Shown here one piece after another: positions 9,525 through 17,350 of a stretch of DNA of 64,000 bases. The notes under the pieces were generated by a model, which was not told the DNA's origin, ran no database searches, and saw only the letters and a list, made by a program, of their open reading frames with translations. Source of the DNA: Pseudomonas cuatrocienegasensis (GTDB taxonomy: Bacteria; Pseudomonadota; Gammaproteobacteria; Pseudomonadales; Pseudomonadaceae). Both the position numbers and the translations under genes were made by a program. Each line of letters opens with the position of its first letter. The stretch's first letter is position 1. Location: positions 124,001 to 188,000 of the forward strand of contig NZ_FOFP01000002.1 in the NCBI RefSeq assembly GCF_900110925.1. The letters are read 5' to 3'.

Positions 9525-10199
9525 TTATTGACCAATGACCTGCACTTGAGACAACGGCACACTGCCGAGCCCAGCCAGGTTGAGCATCAGCTCGCTACCA
9601 CCGAGAACCACACTGTCGACGTTGGCAGGCAACAGGGTGTAAAGCCCTTTGGGCTTGGCCTCACCTTCGTAAGTCGCCTGCGCTTCAAACTTGTAGGTAC
9701 CGGGCGGCATCAGGTTGCCGCTGCTGTCTTTGCCGTCCCAGATGAAGCTAACGTTACCGGCCTTCTGCTCACCCAGGTTGACCCGCGAAACCACTGCCCC
9801 AGCACTGTCGTAAACATTGACGTAGACGTTGCTGCTACTGGTAGGCAGAACCAGGCTCGCCTTGAAGCTCTCACTGGTATCGACCACTGCCTTGTCAGTC
9901 GGCACGATGACCTTGCGACCCACCAATGACGAGGCCTGCAGCGCCTGGGACGACTGATAGCCGGTCAACAGGGACGACATACTGGTATTGAGCTTTTCAA
10001 TGCCTTCAACTTGGCTGAACTGCGCCAGCTGAGCGATGAATTCGCCGTTACCCTGGGGCTCCAGCGGGTTCTGGTTGTTCAACTGCGCAACCAACAGGTT
10101 GAGGAACTCATTCTTGCCAAGCTCCTTGTTCTGCGTCGTGCTGCCTTGCTGCATCTGGTACTGATCCAGAACCGAGCTGGTGCCGCTTACTGTACTCAT
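9525..10199 (-). CDS. flgD: Flagellar hook-capping protein FlgD
   Basis: Two in-frame ATGs lie at 10205 and 10199. The GAGG Shine-Dalgarno is only three bases from the first but nine from the second, so I prefer 10199 (224 residues, MSTVSGTSSVLDQYQMQQGS). The conserved GKNEFLNLLVAQLNNQNPLE and GNGEFIAQLAQFSQVEGIEK blocks identify FlgD. The C-terminal half (VNLGEQKAGNVSFIWDGKDS) is the Tudor/FnIII-like cap region. FlgD caps the growing hook and is discarded when FlgK arrives. It sits between flgC (19 bases) and flgE (42 bases). Confidence 0.96.
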   Translation of the reverse strand: MSTVSGTSSVLDQYQMQQGSTTQNKELGKNEFLNLLVAQLNNQNPLEPQGNGEFIAQLAQFSQVEGIEKLNTSMSSLLTGYQSSQALQASSLVGRKVIVPTDKAVVDTSESFKASLVLPTSSSNVYVNVYDSAGAVVSRVNLGEQKAGNVSFIWDGKDSSGNLMPPGTYKFEAQATYEGEAKPKGLYTLLPANVDSVVLGGSELMLNLAGLGSVPLSQVQVIGQ

Positions 10200-10218
10200 C
10201 GTCATCGTCCTCGCTGGG

Positions 10219-10659
10219 TTACTGGCCCAGGGTCAGCACACGCTGCAGCATCTGCTTGGCGGTGTTCATCATTTCCACGTTGGTCTGGAAGGCACGACTG
10301 GCGGAAATCATGTCGGCCATCTCCTCGACCACGTTGACGTTGGGGTAATACACGTAACCCTGCTCATCGGCCGCCGGATGATTGGGCTCATAACGCGGCA
10401 TCAACGTGCTGTCGTCCTCAACGATGCCGCGCACCTCTACGCCACGCCCGGCTTCGTCCTGCTCGGCGAATAGCGACCCGCCACCACCCTGGGCCTGTTG
10501 GAACACCGTGGCGAACACCGGGTGGCGCGCCCGATAGGTCTGGTCGAGGCTCGACGAGACGGTTTCGGCGTTGGCGATGTTGCTGGAGATAGTGTTCAGG
10601 CGAGTGCTCTGGGCGCTCATCCCGCTACCGGCAATATGAAAGACACTGGCTAACGACAT
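10219..10659 (-). CDS. flgC: Flagellar proximal rod protein FlgC
   Basis: This is a 146-residue protein starting MSLASVFHIAGSGMSAQSTR with the NTISSNIANAETVSSS rod motif and the C-terminal VVEEMADMISASRAFQTNVE helix, all standard for FlgC. It forms part of the proximal rod with FlgB and FlgF. Only 11 bases separate it from flgB, consistent with coupled translation. Confidence 0.96.
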   Translation of the reverse strand: MSLASVFHIAGSGMSAQSTRLNTISSNIANAETVSSSLDQTYRARHPVFATVFQQAQGGGGSLFAEQDEAGRGVEVRGIVEDDSTLMPRYEPNHPAADEQGYVYYPNVNVVEEMADMISASRAFQTNVEMMNTAKQMLQRVLTLGQ

Positions 10660-10670
10660 GATCGAGCTCC

Positions 10671-11078
10671 TTATTCGCCGCGCAGGGCACTGACAAGCCC
10701 TTTGAACTTGCTGTTGAGCAGAGTGAAACTGGCCTGGAACTGCACTGCGTTCTCTGCATAGTTCGATTGCTCGATCTGCAGGTCGACGGTGTTCTGGTCA
10801 ATCGAGGCATGCAATGGGTTGCGGTACTCGAGGCTGGCATCACCCGTGGACATACCCTCGGCAGCAATGTGCCGGGTGTCGGTGAGTTTTAAATTCACCG
10901 GCCCACGCTGAGACTTGGCGCTCTGCTCAGCCAGAACATTGGCAAAGCTGAGATCACGCGACTTGAAATTCGGGGTATCGGCGTTAGCGATATTGTTGGC
11001 CAGCACCTCGGCGCGCTGTGCGCGAAAGCCGAGGGCCTGTTCGTGAATGCCGAGTGCGTTTGCGAAACTGATGCTCAT
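10671..11078 (-). CDS. flgB: Flagellar proximal rod protein FlgB
   Basis: Start set at ATG 11078 (MSISFANALGIHEQALGFRA), giving 135 residues, the normal FlgB length, with AGGAA upstream. The longer in-frame extension runs towards the promoter and lacks family similarity. The VLANNIANADTPNFKSRDLS motif near residue 25 is diagnostic. FlgB is the first rod subunit added on the MS-ring/export gate. It is the first gene of flgBCDE and follows a sigma-54 box 52 bases upstream. Confidence 0.96.
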   Translation of the reverse strand: MSISFANALGIHEQALGFRAQRAEVLANNIANADTPNFKSRDLSFANVLAEQSAKSQRGPVNLKLTDTRHIAAEGMSTGDASLEYRNPLHASIDQNTVDLQIEQSNYAENAVQFQASFTLLNSKFKGLVSALRGE

Positions 11079-11129
11079 GAGCAGGAACCTTTGCCAAGTG
11101 GCTTGCCTGTTTGCCGTGCAAGACATTTA

Positions 11130-11144
11130 GCAAAGTGCATGCCA
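11130..11144 (-). promoter_or_regulatory. Sigma-54 (RpoN) promoter for flgBCDE
   Basis: The minus strand reads TGGCATGCACTTTGC, with the invariant GG and GC dinucleotides ten bases apart; only the sixth consensus base differs. The GC element is 52 bases before the flgB ATG, the same distance as at flgF, which supports both assignments. Confidence 0.82.
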
Positions 11145-11324
11145 CTAAATTTATCTCAATAATTTCAATTAGTTAGAGATAAATAAAAGCCCTAGACGGC
11201 AAAAGCGGCAAGGCCTTACCGCAAGATGGCAAAGCAAAGCGGCAAGCTTGACCTGACCTTGCCGCCTGCCGCGACGACATCGGTGACTTAGACAAAGGCC
11301 ATGCCCCCATTGGCTGCTGCCCCT

Positions 11325-11375
11325 GTAGGAGCGAATCTATTCGCGATAATCACGACGCAATCGCGAATAAAAGCT
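11325..11375. repeat. Degenerate REP doublet
   Basis: GTAGGAGCGAATCTATTC, continuing to TCGCGA, is followed about 15 bases later by a partial inverted copy (TCGCGAATAAAAGCT). The same core appears as a complete doublet at 22203-22260 and a single copy at 26542-26563. These are Pseudomonas-type repetitive extragenic palindromes. The second half here has decayed. Confidence 0.75.
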
Positions 11376-11491
11376 AGGCGCCCCCCTTCACGGCTGCACA
11401 CGCCTTATCAGCGTAGTAACAACCAATTGCTAGATAAAAAGCGATGAATAGGCGCGGGACAAGGCAGCGAGACACTGCCAGAAAGAAGGAC

Positions 11492-11514
11492 CAACGGCTC
11501 ATGCAGAGCCGTTG
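11492..11514 (-). terminator. Hairpin terminator after cheR
   Basis: A nine-base perfect stem (CAACGGCTC/GAGCCGTTG) with a five-base loop lies nine bases after the cheR stop on the minus strand. It is followed by a moderately T-rich tract (GTCCTTCTTTC). It is a plausible intrinsic terminator for cheV-cheR; the T run is weak. Confidence 0.6.
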
Positions 11515-11523
11515 TCAGGCCGC

Positions 11524-12372
11524 TTACTTGGCCTTGTAGATAATGCCCGGACTGCACTGCACCATCTGATAATGGTTGGGCAGCCCATTGAGCGCCTCGG
11601 ACGCCCCGAGAAACAAGTAGCCGCCTGGCTTGAGCATGGCGTGCATGCGCGTGAGGATGTCCTTCTTCACATCGGCGGAGAAGTAGATCAACACGTTGCG
11701 GCAAAAGATGATGTCGAATTTGCCCAGGCTCGCATAGCTGTCGAGCAGATTCAGCGGACGAAACTCAACCCGATTCTTGATCGGCGTCTTGACCACCCAA
11801 CGGCCCGGCCCCTTGGGGTCAAAGTAACGCTGCAGGCGCTCCTGCGAGAGCCCACGACCCATCGCCAGACTGTCATATTCGCCCGACTTGCAGTTGGCCA
11901 GCATCGAAGGTGACAGGTCTGTCGCGACGATCTGGATACCCGCCTTGAGCTGCCCCAGGTTGCTTTTCTCGAACTCGTCGATGCTCATCGACAGCGAATA
12001 GGGTTCCTGACCCGACGAGCAGGCAGCCGACCAGATGCGCAAGCGCTGAGCAGGGTAGGCCTTGATCAATTCCGGCAATACGCGAGTCTTGAGCACTTCG
12101 AAGGGGTAGGTATCACGAAACCACAAGGTTTCGTTGGTGGTCATGGCATCCACGACCTGCTCACGCAAGCCACTGCGCGGCTGGTTCTGCATGCGCTGCA
12201 CCAACTCACCCAGACTCTTGATGCCGTTCTGTTCCATAAGCTTGTTCAAACGGCTGGAAACCAGATACTGCTTGTTGGCCCCCAGCAGGATGCCACAGGC
12301 CTTTTCCAGGAATGTGCGAAATTGCTCGAAATCCAAATTGCCTGAAGACACTACTGAGGCCTCACCCGCCAT
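11524..12372 (-). CDS. cheR: Chemotaxis protein methyltransferase CheR
   Basis: The protein methylates glutamates on chemoreceptors using S-adenosylmethionine, setting adaptation. Two ATGs (12378, 12372) precede MAGEASVVSSGNLDFEQFRT; the AGG upstream is better spaced for 12372 (282 residues), but 12378 is possible. Visible motifs are the N-terminal helical CheR domain, RIWSAACSSGQEPYSLSM (SAM-binding loop) at about residue 115, FDIIFCRNVLIYF and LKPGGYLFLGASEAL near the end. It follows cheV by 23 bases. Its placement beside flagellar genes suggests service of the flagellar chemosensory array. Confidence 0.96.
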   Translation of the reverse strand: MAGEASVVSSGNLDFEQFRTFLEKACGILLGANKQYLVSSRLNKLMEQNGIKSLGELVQRMQNQPRSGLREQVVDAMTTNETLWFRDTYPFEVLKTRVLPELIKAYPAQRLRIWSAACSSGQEPYSLSMSIDEFEKSNLGQLKAGIQIVATDLSPSMLANCKSGEYDSLAMGRGLSQERLQRYFDPKGPGRWVVKTPIKNRVEFRPLNLLDSYASLGKFDIIFCRNVLIYFSADVKKDILTRMHAMLKPGGYLFLGASEALNGLPNHYQMVQCSPGIIYKAK

Positions 12373-12395
12373 AATCATTACCTAGGGACCTGCCA

Positions 12396-13328
12396 TCAGC
12401 CCCTGTCAGTTTCCTTGATCCGCTCGACGACACGCGAGGCTAGGTCATCGGGCCTAAATTTGGCGAGGAAGTCATTGGCACCGACCTTCTTCACCATCGC
12501 CTGGTTAAACACCCCCGAGAGCGAAGTATGCAGCAGGATGTGCAGTTTCTGCATGCGAACATCGCCACGAATTTCTGCCGTGAGGGTATAGCCATCCATT
12601 TCCGGCATCTCGATATCGGAAATGATCATCAGCAGCTCCTGCTCCACGGCTTTGCCTTCATCAGCCATCTGGCGCAGATAATCGAGCGCCTGGCGTCCGT
12701 CGTTAAGCGCAGTCACCTCCACGCCAACCGTCTCCAGGCAGCGAGAAACCTGCTTGCGCGCAACCGAGGAGTCATCAACGATCAGCACACGCTTGCTGAC
12801 CGCCTTGCCCTGGGTTTCAACGTCGATCACGCCTTCAGAAATGACTTCCGACATGGGCGCCACCTCGGCGAGGATCTTCTCCACGTCGATGATTTCTACC
12901 AACTGCTGATCGAGCCGCGTCACTGCCGTTAGGTAATGATCGCGCCCGGTCCCCTTGGGTGGCGGGTGAATCTCTTCCCAGTTCATGTTGACGATACGTT
13001 CGACCGAGTGCACCAAAAAACCCTGCACCTTGGTGTTGTACTCAGTAATGATCACGAAGCTGTTCTTCAGGTCACTGAGGGGCATTCTGCCGGTGGCCAT
13101 GGACAAGTCGAGGATGGGAATAGTCCCCCCACGAATGTTCGCCACCCCGCGCACCACTGGACTGGAGCGCGGCATGATGGTGAGTTTGGGGCATTGCAGC
13201 ACCTCCTTCACCTTGAATACGTTGATCCCGTAGAGCTGCTTGCCCTCGAGACGGAACAACAGCAATTCGAGACGATTCTGCCCCACCAGCTGCGTGCGCT
13301 GGTTCACCGAATCCATTACACCTGCCAT
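12396..13328 (-). CDS. cheV: Chemotaxis coupling protein CheV (CheW-REC fusion)
   Basis: Start set at ATG 13328 (MAGVMDSVNQRTQLVGQN): GAGGAG lies seven bases upstream, while the alternative TTG two codons earlier would sit on it. The 310-residue protein has a CheW-like domain (about residues 15-165, LLLFRLEGKQLYGINVFKVK) and a receiver domain (about 178-305) with VLIVDDSSVARKQ and the phosphoacceptor in ISDIEMPEMDGY. CheV couples receptors to CheA and is itself phosphorylated. It is first in the cheV-cheR pair and divergent from flgA. Confidence 0.96.
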   Translation of the reverse strand: MAGVMDSVNQRTQLVGQNRLELLLFRLEGKQLYGINVFKVKEVLQCPKLTIMPRSSPVVRGVANIRGGTIPILDLSMATGRMPLSDLKNSFVIITEYNTKVQGFLVHSVERIVNMNWEEIHPPPKGTGRDHYLTAVTRLDQQLVEIIDVEKILAEVAPMSEVISEGVIDVETQGKAVSKRVLIVDDSSVARKQVSRCLETVGVEVTALNDGRQALDYLRQMADEGKAVEQELLMIISDIEMPEMDGYTLTAEIRGDVRMQKLHILLHTSLSGVFNQAMVKKVGANDFLAKFRPDDLASRVVERIKETDRG

Positions 13329-13378
13329 GCCCAAACTCCTCTGTTTGAGTAGCGCATCTTTTGTTCAAGCGTAGCAGG

Positions 13379-13393
13379 CGGCACGGGCCTTGC
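13379..13393 (+). promoter_or_regulatory. Candidate sigma-54 promoter for flgA
   Basis: CGGCACGGGCCTTGC has GG and GC exactly ten bases apart and matches nearly all of the RpoN consensus. Its GC element ends 12 bases before the flgA ATG, so the predicted start of transcription falls at or within a base or two of the start codon. I recall flgA being RpoN/FleQ dependent in P. aeruginosa, which fits, but the spacing is unusual. Confidence 0.6.
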
Positions 13394-13405
13394 TATTTAC
13401 TCGAC

Positions 13406-14164
13406 ATGAACGCAAAAACGACAATATCCCACCGCCTACTAGCAAAACGCCGCCTGTTAACGGCTGTTCTACCCGCTTTGCTCGCATTCGGCTATAGCAC
13501 CAACGCATCGGCCGTTGCCACGCTGCCCGAACAGCTTATCGGCGCCAGCCAGGAGTTTCTTGAGCAGGCCGTTGCAGAGTATCTGCAACGCGGCGACATT
13601 CAGGGCCGAGAAGAGATCCAGATTAGCCAACTCGACCCGCGCCTACGCATGCCGTTATGTGATCAAGAGTTGATCGTAGCACTGGAAAGCCCAGCCCAAC
13701 CGATTGGCCGCGTGACCTTGCGTGTGCGCTGCGCCGGTAGCGCACCCTGGACAGTATTCGTACCCGCTCAAGTCAGGCTGTTTCGCGAAGTGGTAACCGC
13801 CAGCCGACCACTCAAACGCGCAGCCGTACTCGGCGAAGCCGATCTGACCATGGCTGAACGCGATGTCGGGCAACTCAATCAGGGCTACCTATCCGCCCTC
13901 CCCCAGGCCATCGGCAAAAAATTGACGCGCCCCCTGATGCCTGATCAGGTACTGGCTCCACAGCACGTCGAACAAGCCGAGCTAATCCGCCGCGGCGACC
14001 AAGTCGTGATCACTGCGCGAACGGCTGGTATAAACGTACGCATGCCCGGTGAGGCCTTGTCGGATGGGGCTTTAGGCCGGCAGATCAGCGTACGCAACCA
14101 ACGCTCACAACGCGTGGTCAGAGCTAGAGTAACCGGCCCAGGTCAAGTAGAAGTGGCCATGTAA
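13406..14164 (+). CDS. flgA: Flagellar P-ring assembly chaperone FlgA
   Basis: Start at ATG 13406 gives 252 residues with a twin-basic then hydrophobic signal peptide (MNAKTTISHRLLAKRRLLTA, VLPALLAFGYSTNASA). No Shine-Dalgarno is visible before this ATG, and a sigma-54 box abuts it. The C-terminal SAF-like region (RPLMPDQVLAPQHVEQAELI, GDQVVITARTAGINVRMPGE) is typical of FlgA. FlgA is a periplasmic chaperone needed for FlgI polymerisation into the P ring. It is divergent from cheV with 77 bases between start codons and lies upstream of flgM. Confidence 0.95.
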   Translation: MNAKTTISHRLLAKRRLLTAVLPALLAFGYSTNASAVATLPEQLIGASQEFLEQAVAEYLQRGDIQGREEIQISQLDPRLRMPLCDQELIVALESPAQPIGRVTLRVRCAGSAPWTVFVPAQVRLFREVVTASRPLKRAAVLGEADLTMAERDVGQLNQGYLSALPQAIGKKLTRPLMPDQVLAPQHVEQAELIRRGDQVVITARTAGINVRMPGEALSDGALGRQISVRNQRSQRVVRARVTGPGQVEVAM

Positions 14165-14241
14165 GAGGCGCGCCTGGTTTATCATTGCCCCGGCAAAGAA
14201 CGACCGTTCATCAGCACTGACTTAGCGATATAAATTTGTTC

Positions 14242-14268
14242 TAAAGTTTTTTTGACGATGGCCGAAAA
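14242..14268 (+). promoter_or_regulatory. FliA (sigma-28) promoter for flgM
   Basis: TAAAGTTT, eleven bases, then GCCGAAAA matches the FliA consensus TAAAGTTT-N11-GCCGATAA with one mismatch. It ends 38 bases before the flgM start codon. This gives the usual autoregulatory loop in which FliA raises expression of its own anti-sigma factor. Confidence 0.85.
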
Positions 14269-14306
14269 GCTAGGCAAGCGTCCACATACCGTCAGAGGTT
14301 TTCACC

Positions 14307-14651
14307 ATGGTTATCGACTTCAACCGGCTCAACAACGCCGCCACGCCCGCTAACACGGGACGTACCGGCAATGCTCAGTCGAGCGGCAAGGCTGAGACCA
14401 TCGCCCCGCAGACCAAGCAGCCCACCGAGGTTGCAGCAGAACAATCAGCCAATACCGGCAAGAGCGGTGAATCCGTTCAGCTGAGCCGGGAGGCACAGCA
14501 ATTGCAGAAGGTTGGTGAGAAGCTGCGCGATGTACCAACCGTTGACAAGGAGCGCGTCGCCCAGCTCAAGCAAGCGATTGCCGACGGCTCCTACCAAGTG
14601 GATGCCAACCGCGTCGCCAGCAAACTGCTCAACTTCGAATCCCAGCGTTAG
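14307..14651 (+). CDS. flgM: Anti-sigma-28 factor FlgM
   Basis: This is a 114-residue protein. The N-terminal half is low-complexity (A, T, Q, G rich), as expected for the disordered secretion region. The C-terminal half ([20 protein letters not shown], then [20 protein letters not shown]) is the conserved FliA-binding region. FlgM holds FliA inactive until the hook is complete and FlgM is exported. AGAGG lies eight bases upstream of the ATG, and a FliA box precedes it. flgN follows after 70 bases. Confidence 0.95.
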   Translation: MVIDFNRLNNAATPANTGRTGNAQSSGKAETIAPQTKQPTEVAAEQSANTGKSGESVQLSREAQQLQKVGEKLRDVPTVDKERVAQLKQAIADGSYQVDANRVASKLLNFESQR

Positions 14652-14721
14652 TCCACGGGCTACGCTGGGGGTGTTGGACGCCTGACGGCCTACGGCTGTC
14701 GCCCCCAGAAGAGCCCAGACC

Positions 14722-15189
14722 ATGCACGATGCAACGCTGCTTGACCTTTTCTCCCAAGATATCGGCCACGCCACCCGGCTACTTGAGCTGATCGACCTCG
14801 AATACCAAGCGCTCGGCGAGCGCGACCTCGAACGCTTGCAGTCTTTTCTCGCCGACAAACAACCGCTACTTGCTCAACTTTCCCAGCATGGCAGCCAGCG
14901 CAGTCAGTTACTCGGCAGCCTGCAACTGAGTGTCGACCAGGCCGGGCTTGAGCAACTGGCGCAGCGCTCCCCCTTGGGCGCCGAACTTCTGGCGCGAGGG
15001 GACGAATTGAACAAACTGCTTGAGCGCTGCCAGGCTGCAAATCTGCGCAATGGTCGCCTGATCCGCTCCAGCCAGGTCGCGACCGGCAGCATGCTGAGCA
15101 TCCTGCGCGGTGGCGAAACGCCAAGCCTCTATGACAGCCGCGGCAGTGCAGCTAGAATCGGCGGCCAGCGCCCCCTCAGCCAGGCCTGA
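14722..15189 (+). CDS. flgN: Flagellar export chaperone FlgN
   Basis: This is a 155-residue, mostly helical, leucine- and glutamine-rich protein with a FlgN-type N-terminus (LFSQDIGHATRLLELIDLEY, then QALGERDLERLQSFLADKQP) and a C-terminal LERCQAANLRNGRLIRSSQ segment. FlgN chaperones FlgK and FlgL to the export gate. The FlgK and FlgL genes are at the start of this window. Position directly after flgM is standard in Pseudomonas. Overall sequence conservation of FlgN is low, so context carries much of the weight. Confidence 0.92.
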   Translation: MHDATLLDLFSQDIGHATRLLELIDLEYQALGERDLERLQSFLADKQPLLAQLSQHGSQRSQLLGSLQLSVDQAGLEQLAQRSPLGAELLARGDELNKLLERCQAANLRNGRLIRSSQVATGSMLSILRGGETPSLYDSRGSAARIGGQRPLSQA

Positions 15190-15271
15190 TACCGACAACA
15201 CTACGCGCACGGACATACCGGCTGCAGGCCAGTATGCTAGCGCACTGCCCATGCTCGGAGAGTGACGGACC

Positions 15272-16021
15272 GTGTCCAACCCCTTCATCCCGGACGAAGG
15301 TCCACAACCACCCAGGGTGCTTAAGGCGCCACTGGAGATTTTTGCCAACCTGCGCCTGCTGCAACAAGGCCATGACCCGCTGGTGATCGCCTTTCATGAG
15401 CGCAGCCAGCGTTTCCAGAGCTACCTGATCGATATCGATCGCACCACCAATCGGGTGATTCTCGACGAGATGATTCCCAGCGACGGTGAACGCTTCCTGC
15501 AAAATGGCGAACCGTTCCGCGTCGAGGCATTTCATGACGGTATTCGCATCGCCTGGGACTGCCTGAACCCGGTGACGATTACCGATCATGACGGCGCCCG
15601 CAGCTATATCAGTGCAATCCCGCAGGAAGTGCATTATCACCAGCGGCGTAACGCCTTCCGCGCGCCACTCAAGCAAAGCGAACTGATCAAGGCCGAATTG
15701 GCAGGCGACAAGCTGCGCACTGCCCTGCAGGGCCAGATGCTCGATATTTCGGCTACCGGTTGCAAATTACGCTTCCAGGGCGATATCACGCAGGGGCTGC
15801 AATCTGGTCAAGTGTATGAGCGCCTGTCTCTCCACCTGCCGTTCGGGCAGATCACCACACCAGTCGAAGCCCGGCATATTCAGTATGTCGAGAAGCTCGA
15901 CATCACGTTTATCGGCGCGCGCTTTCATCGTATGACCGGCCTGGTGCAGCGTCAGGTTGAACGCTTCGTCTATCAGGTCCAGCGTGAAGCCAGACGCATG
16001 GAAGGAGACGGCTTCTTCTGA
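15272..16021 (+). CDS. flgZ: c-di-GMP-binding flagellar brake protein (YcgR/FlgZ type)
   Basis: This is a 249-residue protein starting with GTG at 15272 (MSNPFIPDEGPQPPRVLKAP). An N-terminal YcgR-like domain (about 1-125) is followed by a PilZ domain. The c-di-GMP signature is complete: RRNAFR (RxxxR) about residue 128 and DISATGCKL (D/NxSxxG) about 35 residues later. YcgR/FlgZ proteins act at the motor to slow or bias flagellar rotation at high c-di-GMP. The gene follows flgN by 82 bases and closes the flagellar block. Confidence 0.94.
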   Translation: MSNPFIPDEGPQPPRVLKAPLEIFANLRLLQQGHDPLVIAFHERSQRFQSYLIDIDRTTNRVILDEMIPSDGERFLQNGEPFRVEAFHDGIRIAWDCLNPVTITDHDGARSYISAIPQEVHYHQRRNAFRAPLKQSELIKAELAGDKLRTALQGQMLDISATGCKLRFQGDITQGLQSGQVYERLSLHLPFGQITTPVEARHIQYVEKLDITFIGARFHRMTGLVQRQVERFVYQVQREARRMEGDGFF

Positions 16022-16043
16022 GGTTGGCCCATAATCGCGGCCG

Positions 16044-16661
16044 CTAGCTGTCGAGCGTGATGCCCAGACTGGCTAGCCGCGACAGGTCCTCAGGACGGTC
16101 CACATCCCAAAGCTCACTGAGCAACTGCAGGCCCCAGCCCAGTTGCTCGACCCGCTGACGCGTCAGCGCCAGCACCTGATCGGTCCCCCAAGGCAGGTGG
16201 CTGAATAGCGTGGGATCGATCTGACGCAGGCCCAGCAACACATAGCCACCATCCTCAGCCGGACCGATCACCACTGGCTGCAGGTGCAACGCCTCTCGAG
16301 CGGCTTGCAGGTAGGCACCATCCAATGCGGGGCAATCGTTGCCAATCAGCACCACCGCATCGCTTGCGACCAGCCCCAGGGTGGCGATGCGCCGCATACG
16401 TTCCCCCAGGTCACCGGCTGGCTGCTCCACCAAGGTCCAGCCATGTCGTTCGGCCTGCTCCTCCAGCTCCGGATCAGGCAAGTCATCCAACCAGACGAAG
16501 CGTTGGCTGAAACCGGTAGCCGGTAATGCCAGGGCGCGGGCCAAGAGACGACGCTGCATATCGCAGGCACCCTCCTCGCCCAAAGCCGGAATCAACCGCG
16601 TCTTGACCCGCCCGGGAATTGGCGAACGAGCCAGCATGTGCAGGGAAATCGACAGAGTCAT
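16044..16661 (-). CDS. DUF2064 / TIGR04282-type glycosyltransferase-fold protein
   Basis: The true start is most likely ATG 16661 (MTLSISLHMLARSPIPGRVK), which overlaps the upstream gene's stop by four bases. The product has 205 residues. Motifs include the N-terminal RSPIPGRVKTRL, the acidic VLIGNDCPALDGAYL and IGPAEDGGYVLLGLR, which match the nucleotide-diphospho-sugar transferase fold of DUF2064. Members often occur beside TIGR04283 proteins, as here. Substrate is not established for this copy. It is the last gene of a three-gene overlapping minus-strand operon. Confidence 0.88.
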   Translation of the reverse strand: MTLSISLHMLARSPIPGRVKTRLIPALGEEGACDMQRRLLARALALPATGFSQRFVWLDDLPDPELEEQAERHGWTLVEQPAGDLGERMRRIATLGLVASDAVVLIGNDCPALDGAYLQAAREALHLQPVVIGPAEDGGYVLLGLRQIDPTLFSHLPWGTDQVLALTRQRVEQLGWGLQLLSELWDVDRPEDLSRLASLGITLDS

Positions 16662-17350
16662 GAGGAGGATCCTCCGCTGTAGCGGCGCGCCAGTTCTGCT
16701 GGATCGGCACCGCAGTAGTAGGCGAGCCGCAAGCGCCACATGAGCCAGACAGTACGCCAGATGCCATGGCGCTCCCAGCGTCGACTGGAGGTCAACAGCG
16801 GCGGACGCAGGCAGCGAGGACGAGCCTTGAGTTTGAGCCGGCGGCACAGCTCGATATCTTCCATCAGGGGCAGATTCGCATAACCACCCAGCGCCTCGAA
16901 TACCCGCCGCGCGACGAAGATACCCTGATCGCCCGTGGCGATACCAGTGACACGCGAGCGCAGGCTGATCATGCCCCCGATCAGGCGCAGCGCCAATCCA
17001 CGCCCGGATAGACGGACATCGAAACGCCCCCACAGCGGCGCCTGATCCAGCACCGCCAGCAGACGGCGCAGGGCAGGCTCACCGACGCGGGTGTCGGCGT
17101 GAACAAACCACAAGTATTCGCCTTGCGCCTGGGCAGCGCCGGCATTCATTTGCCGAGCACGGCCGCTACCTGCCTGCAATACGTGATCAGCCTGCAGCAG
17201 GGCCAGTTCAACCGTAGCGTCACCACTGCCGCCATCCACCACAATCAGCTCGGCCCCCGCCTGCCGCAGAGGCGCGAGGTCAGCCAACAGCAGCGGCAAG
17301 GCCTGAGCTTCATTGAGCGCAGGGATAACCACGCTCAAGCGCATGCTCAT
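16658..17350 (-). CDS. Family 2 glycosyltransferase, TIGR04283 type
   Basis: This is a 230-residue protein starting MSMRLSVVIPALNEAQALPL, a classical GT-A N-terminus. Acidic motifs follow (LIVVDGGSGDATVE and WFVHADTRV), then GDQGIFVARRVFEALGGYAN and a PLMEDIELCRRLK motif. The family transfers or handles activated sugars at the cytoplasmic face. Its four-base overlaps with the MFS gene upstream and the DUF2064 gene downstream argue for one tightly coupled operon. The acceptor is unknown. Confidence 0.9.
   Translation of the reverse strand: MSMRLSVVIPALNEAQALPLLLADLAPLRQAGAELIVVDGGSGDATVELALLQADHVLQAGSGRARQMNAGAAQAQGEYLWFVHADTRVGEPALRRLLAVLDQAPLWGRFDVRLSGRGLALRLIGGMISLRSRVTGIATGDQGIFVARRVFEALGGYANLPLMEDIELCRRLKLKARPRCLRPPLLTSSRRWERHGIWRTVWLMWRLRLAYYCGADPAELARRYSGGSSS

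Larger units (their letters stand above)
11079..11523. other. Intergenic region between flgB and cheR
   Basis: No gene is supported in these 445 bases. They hold the flgB sigma-54 box (11130-11144), an AT-rich stretch (11150-11190) upstream of it that could host activator binding, a degenerate REP palindrome (11325-11375) and the hairpin that follows cheR (11492-11514). Confidence 0.7.

Noticed and set aside
13390-13405. FliA box for cheV in the cheV-flgA gap
   Set aside because: TAAA and GCCG occur on the minus strand but are 13 rather than 15 bases apart, and the second half does not match further.
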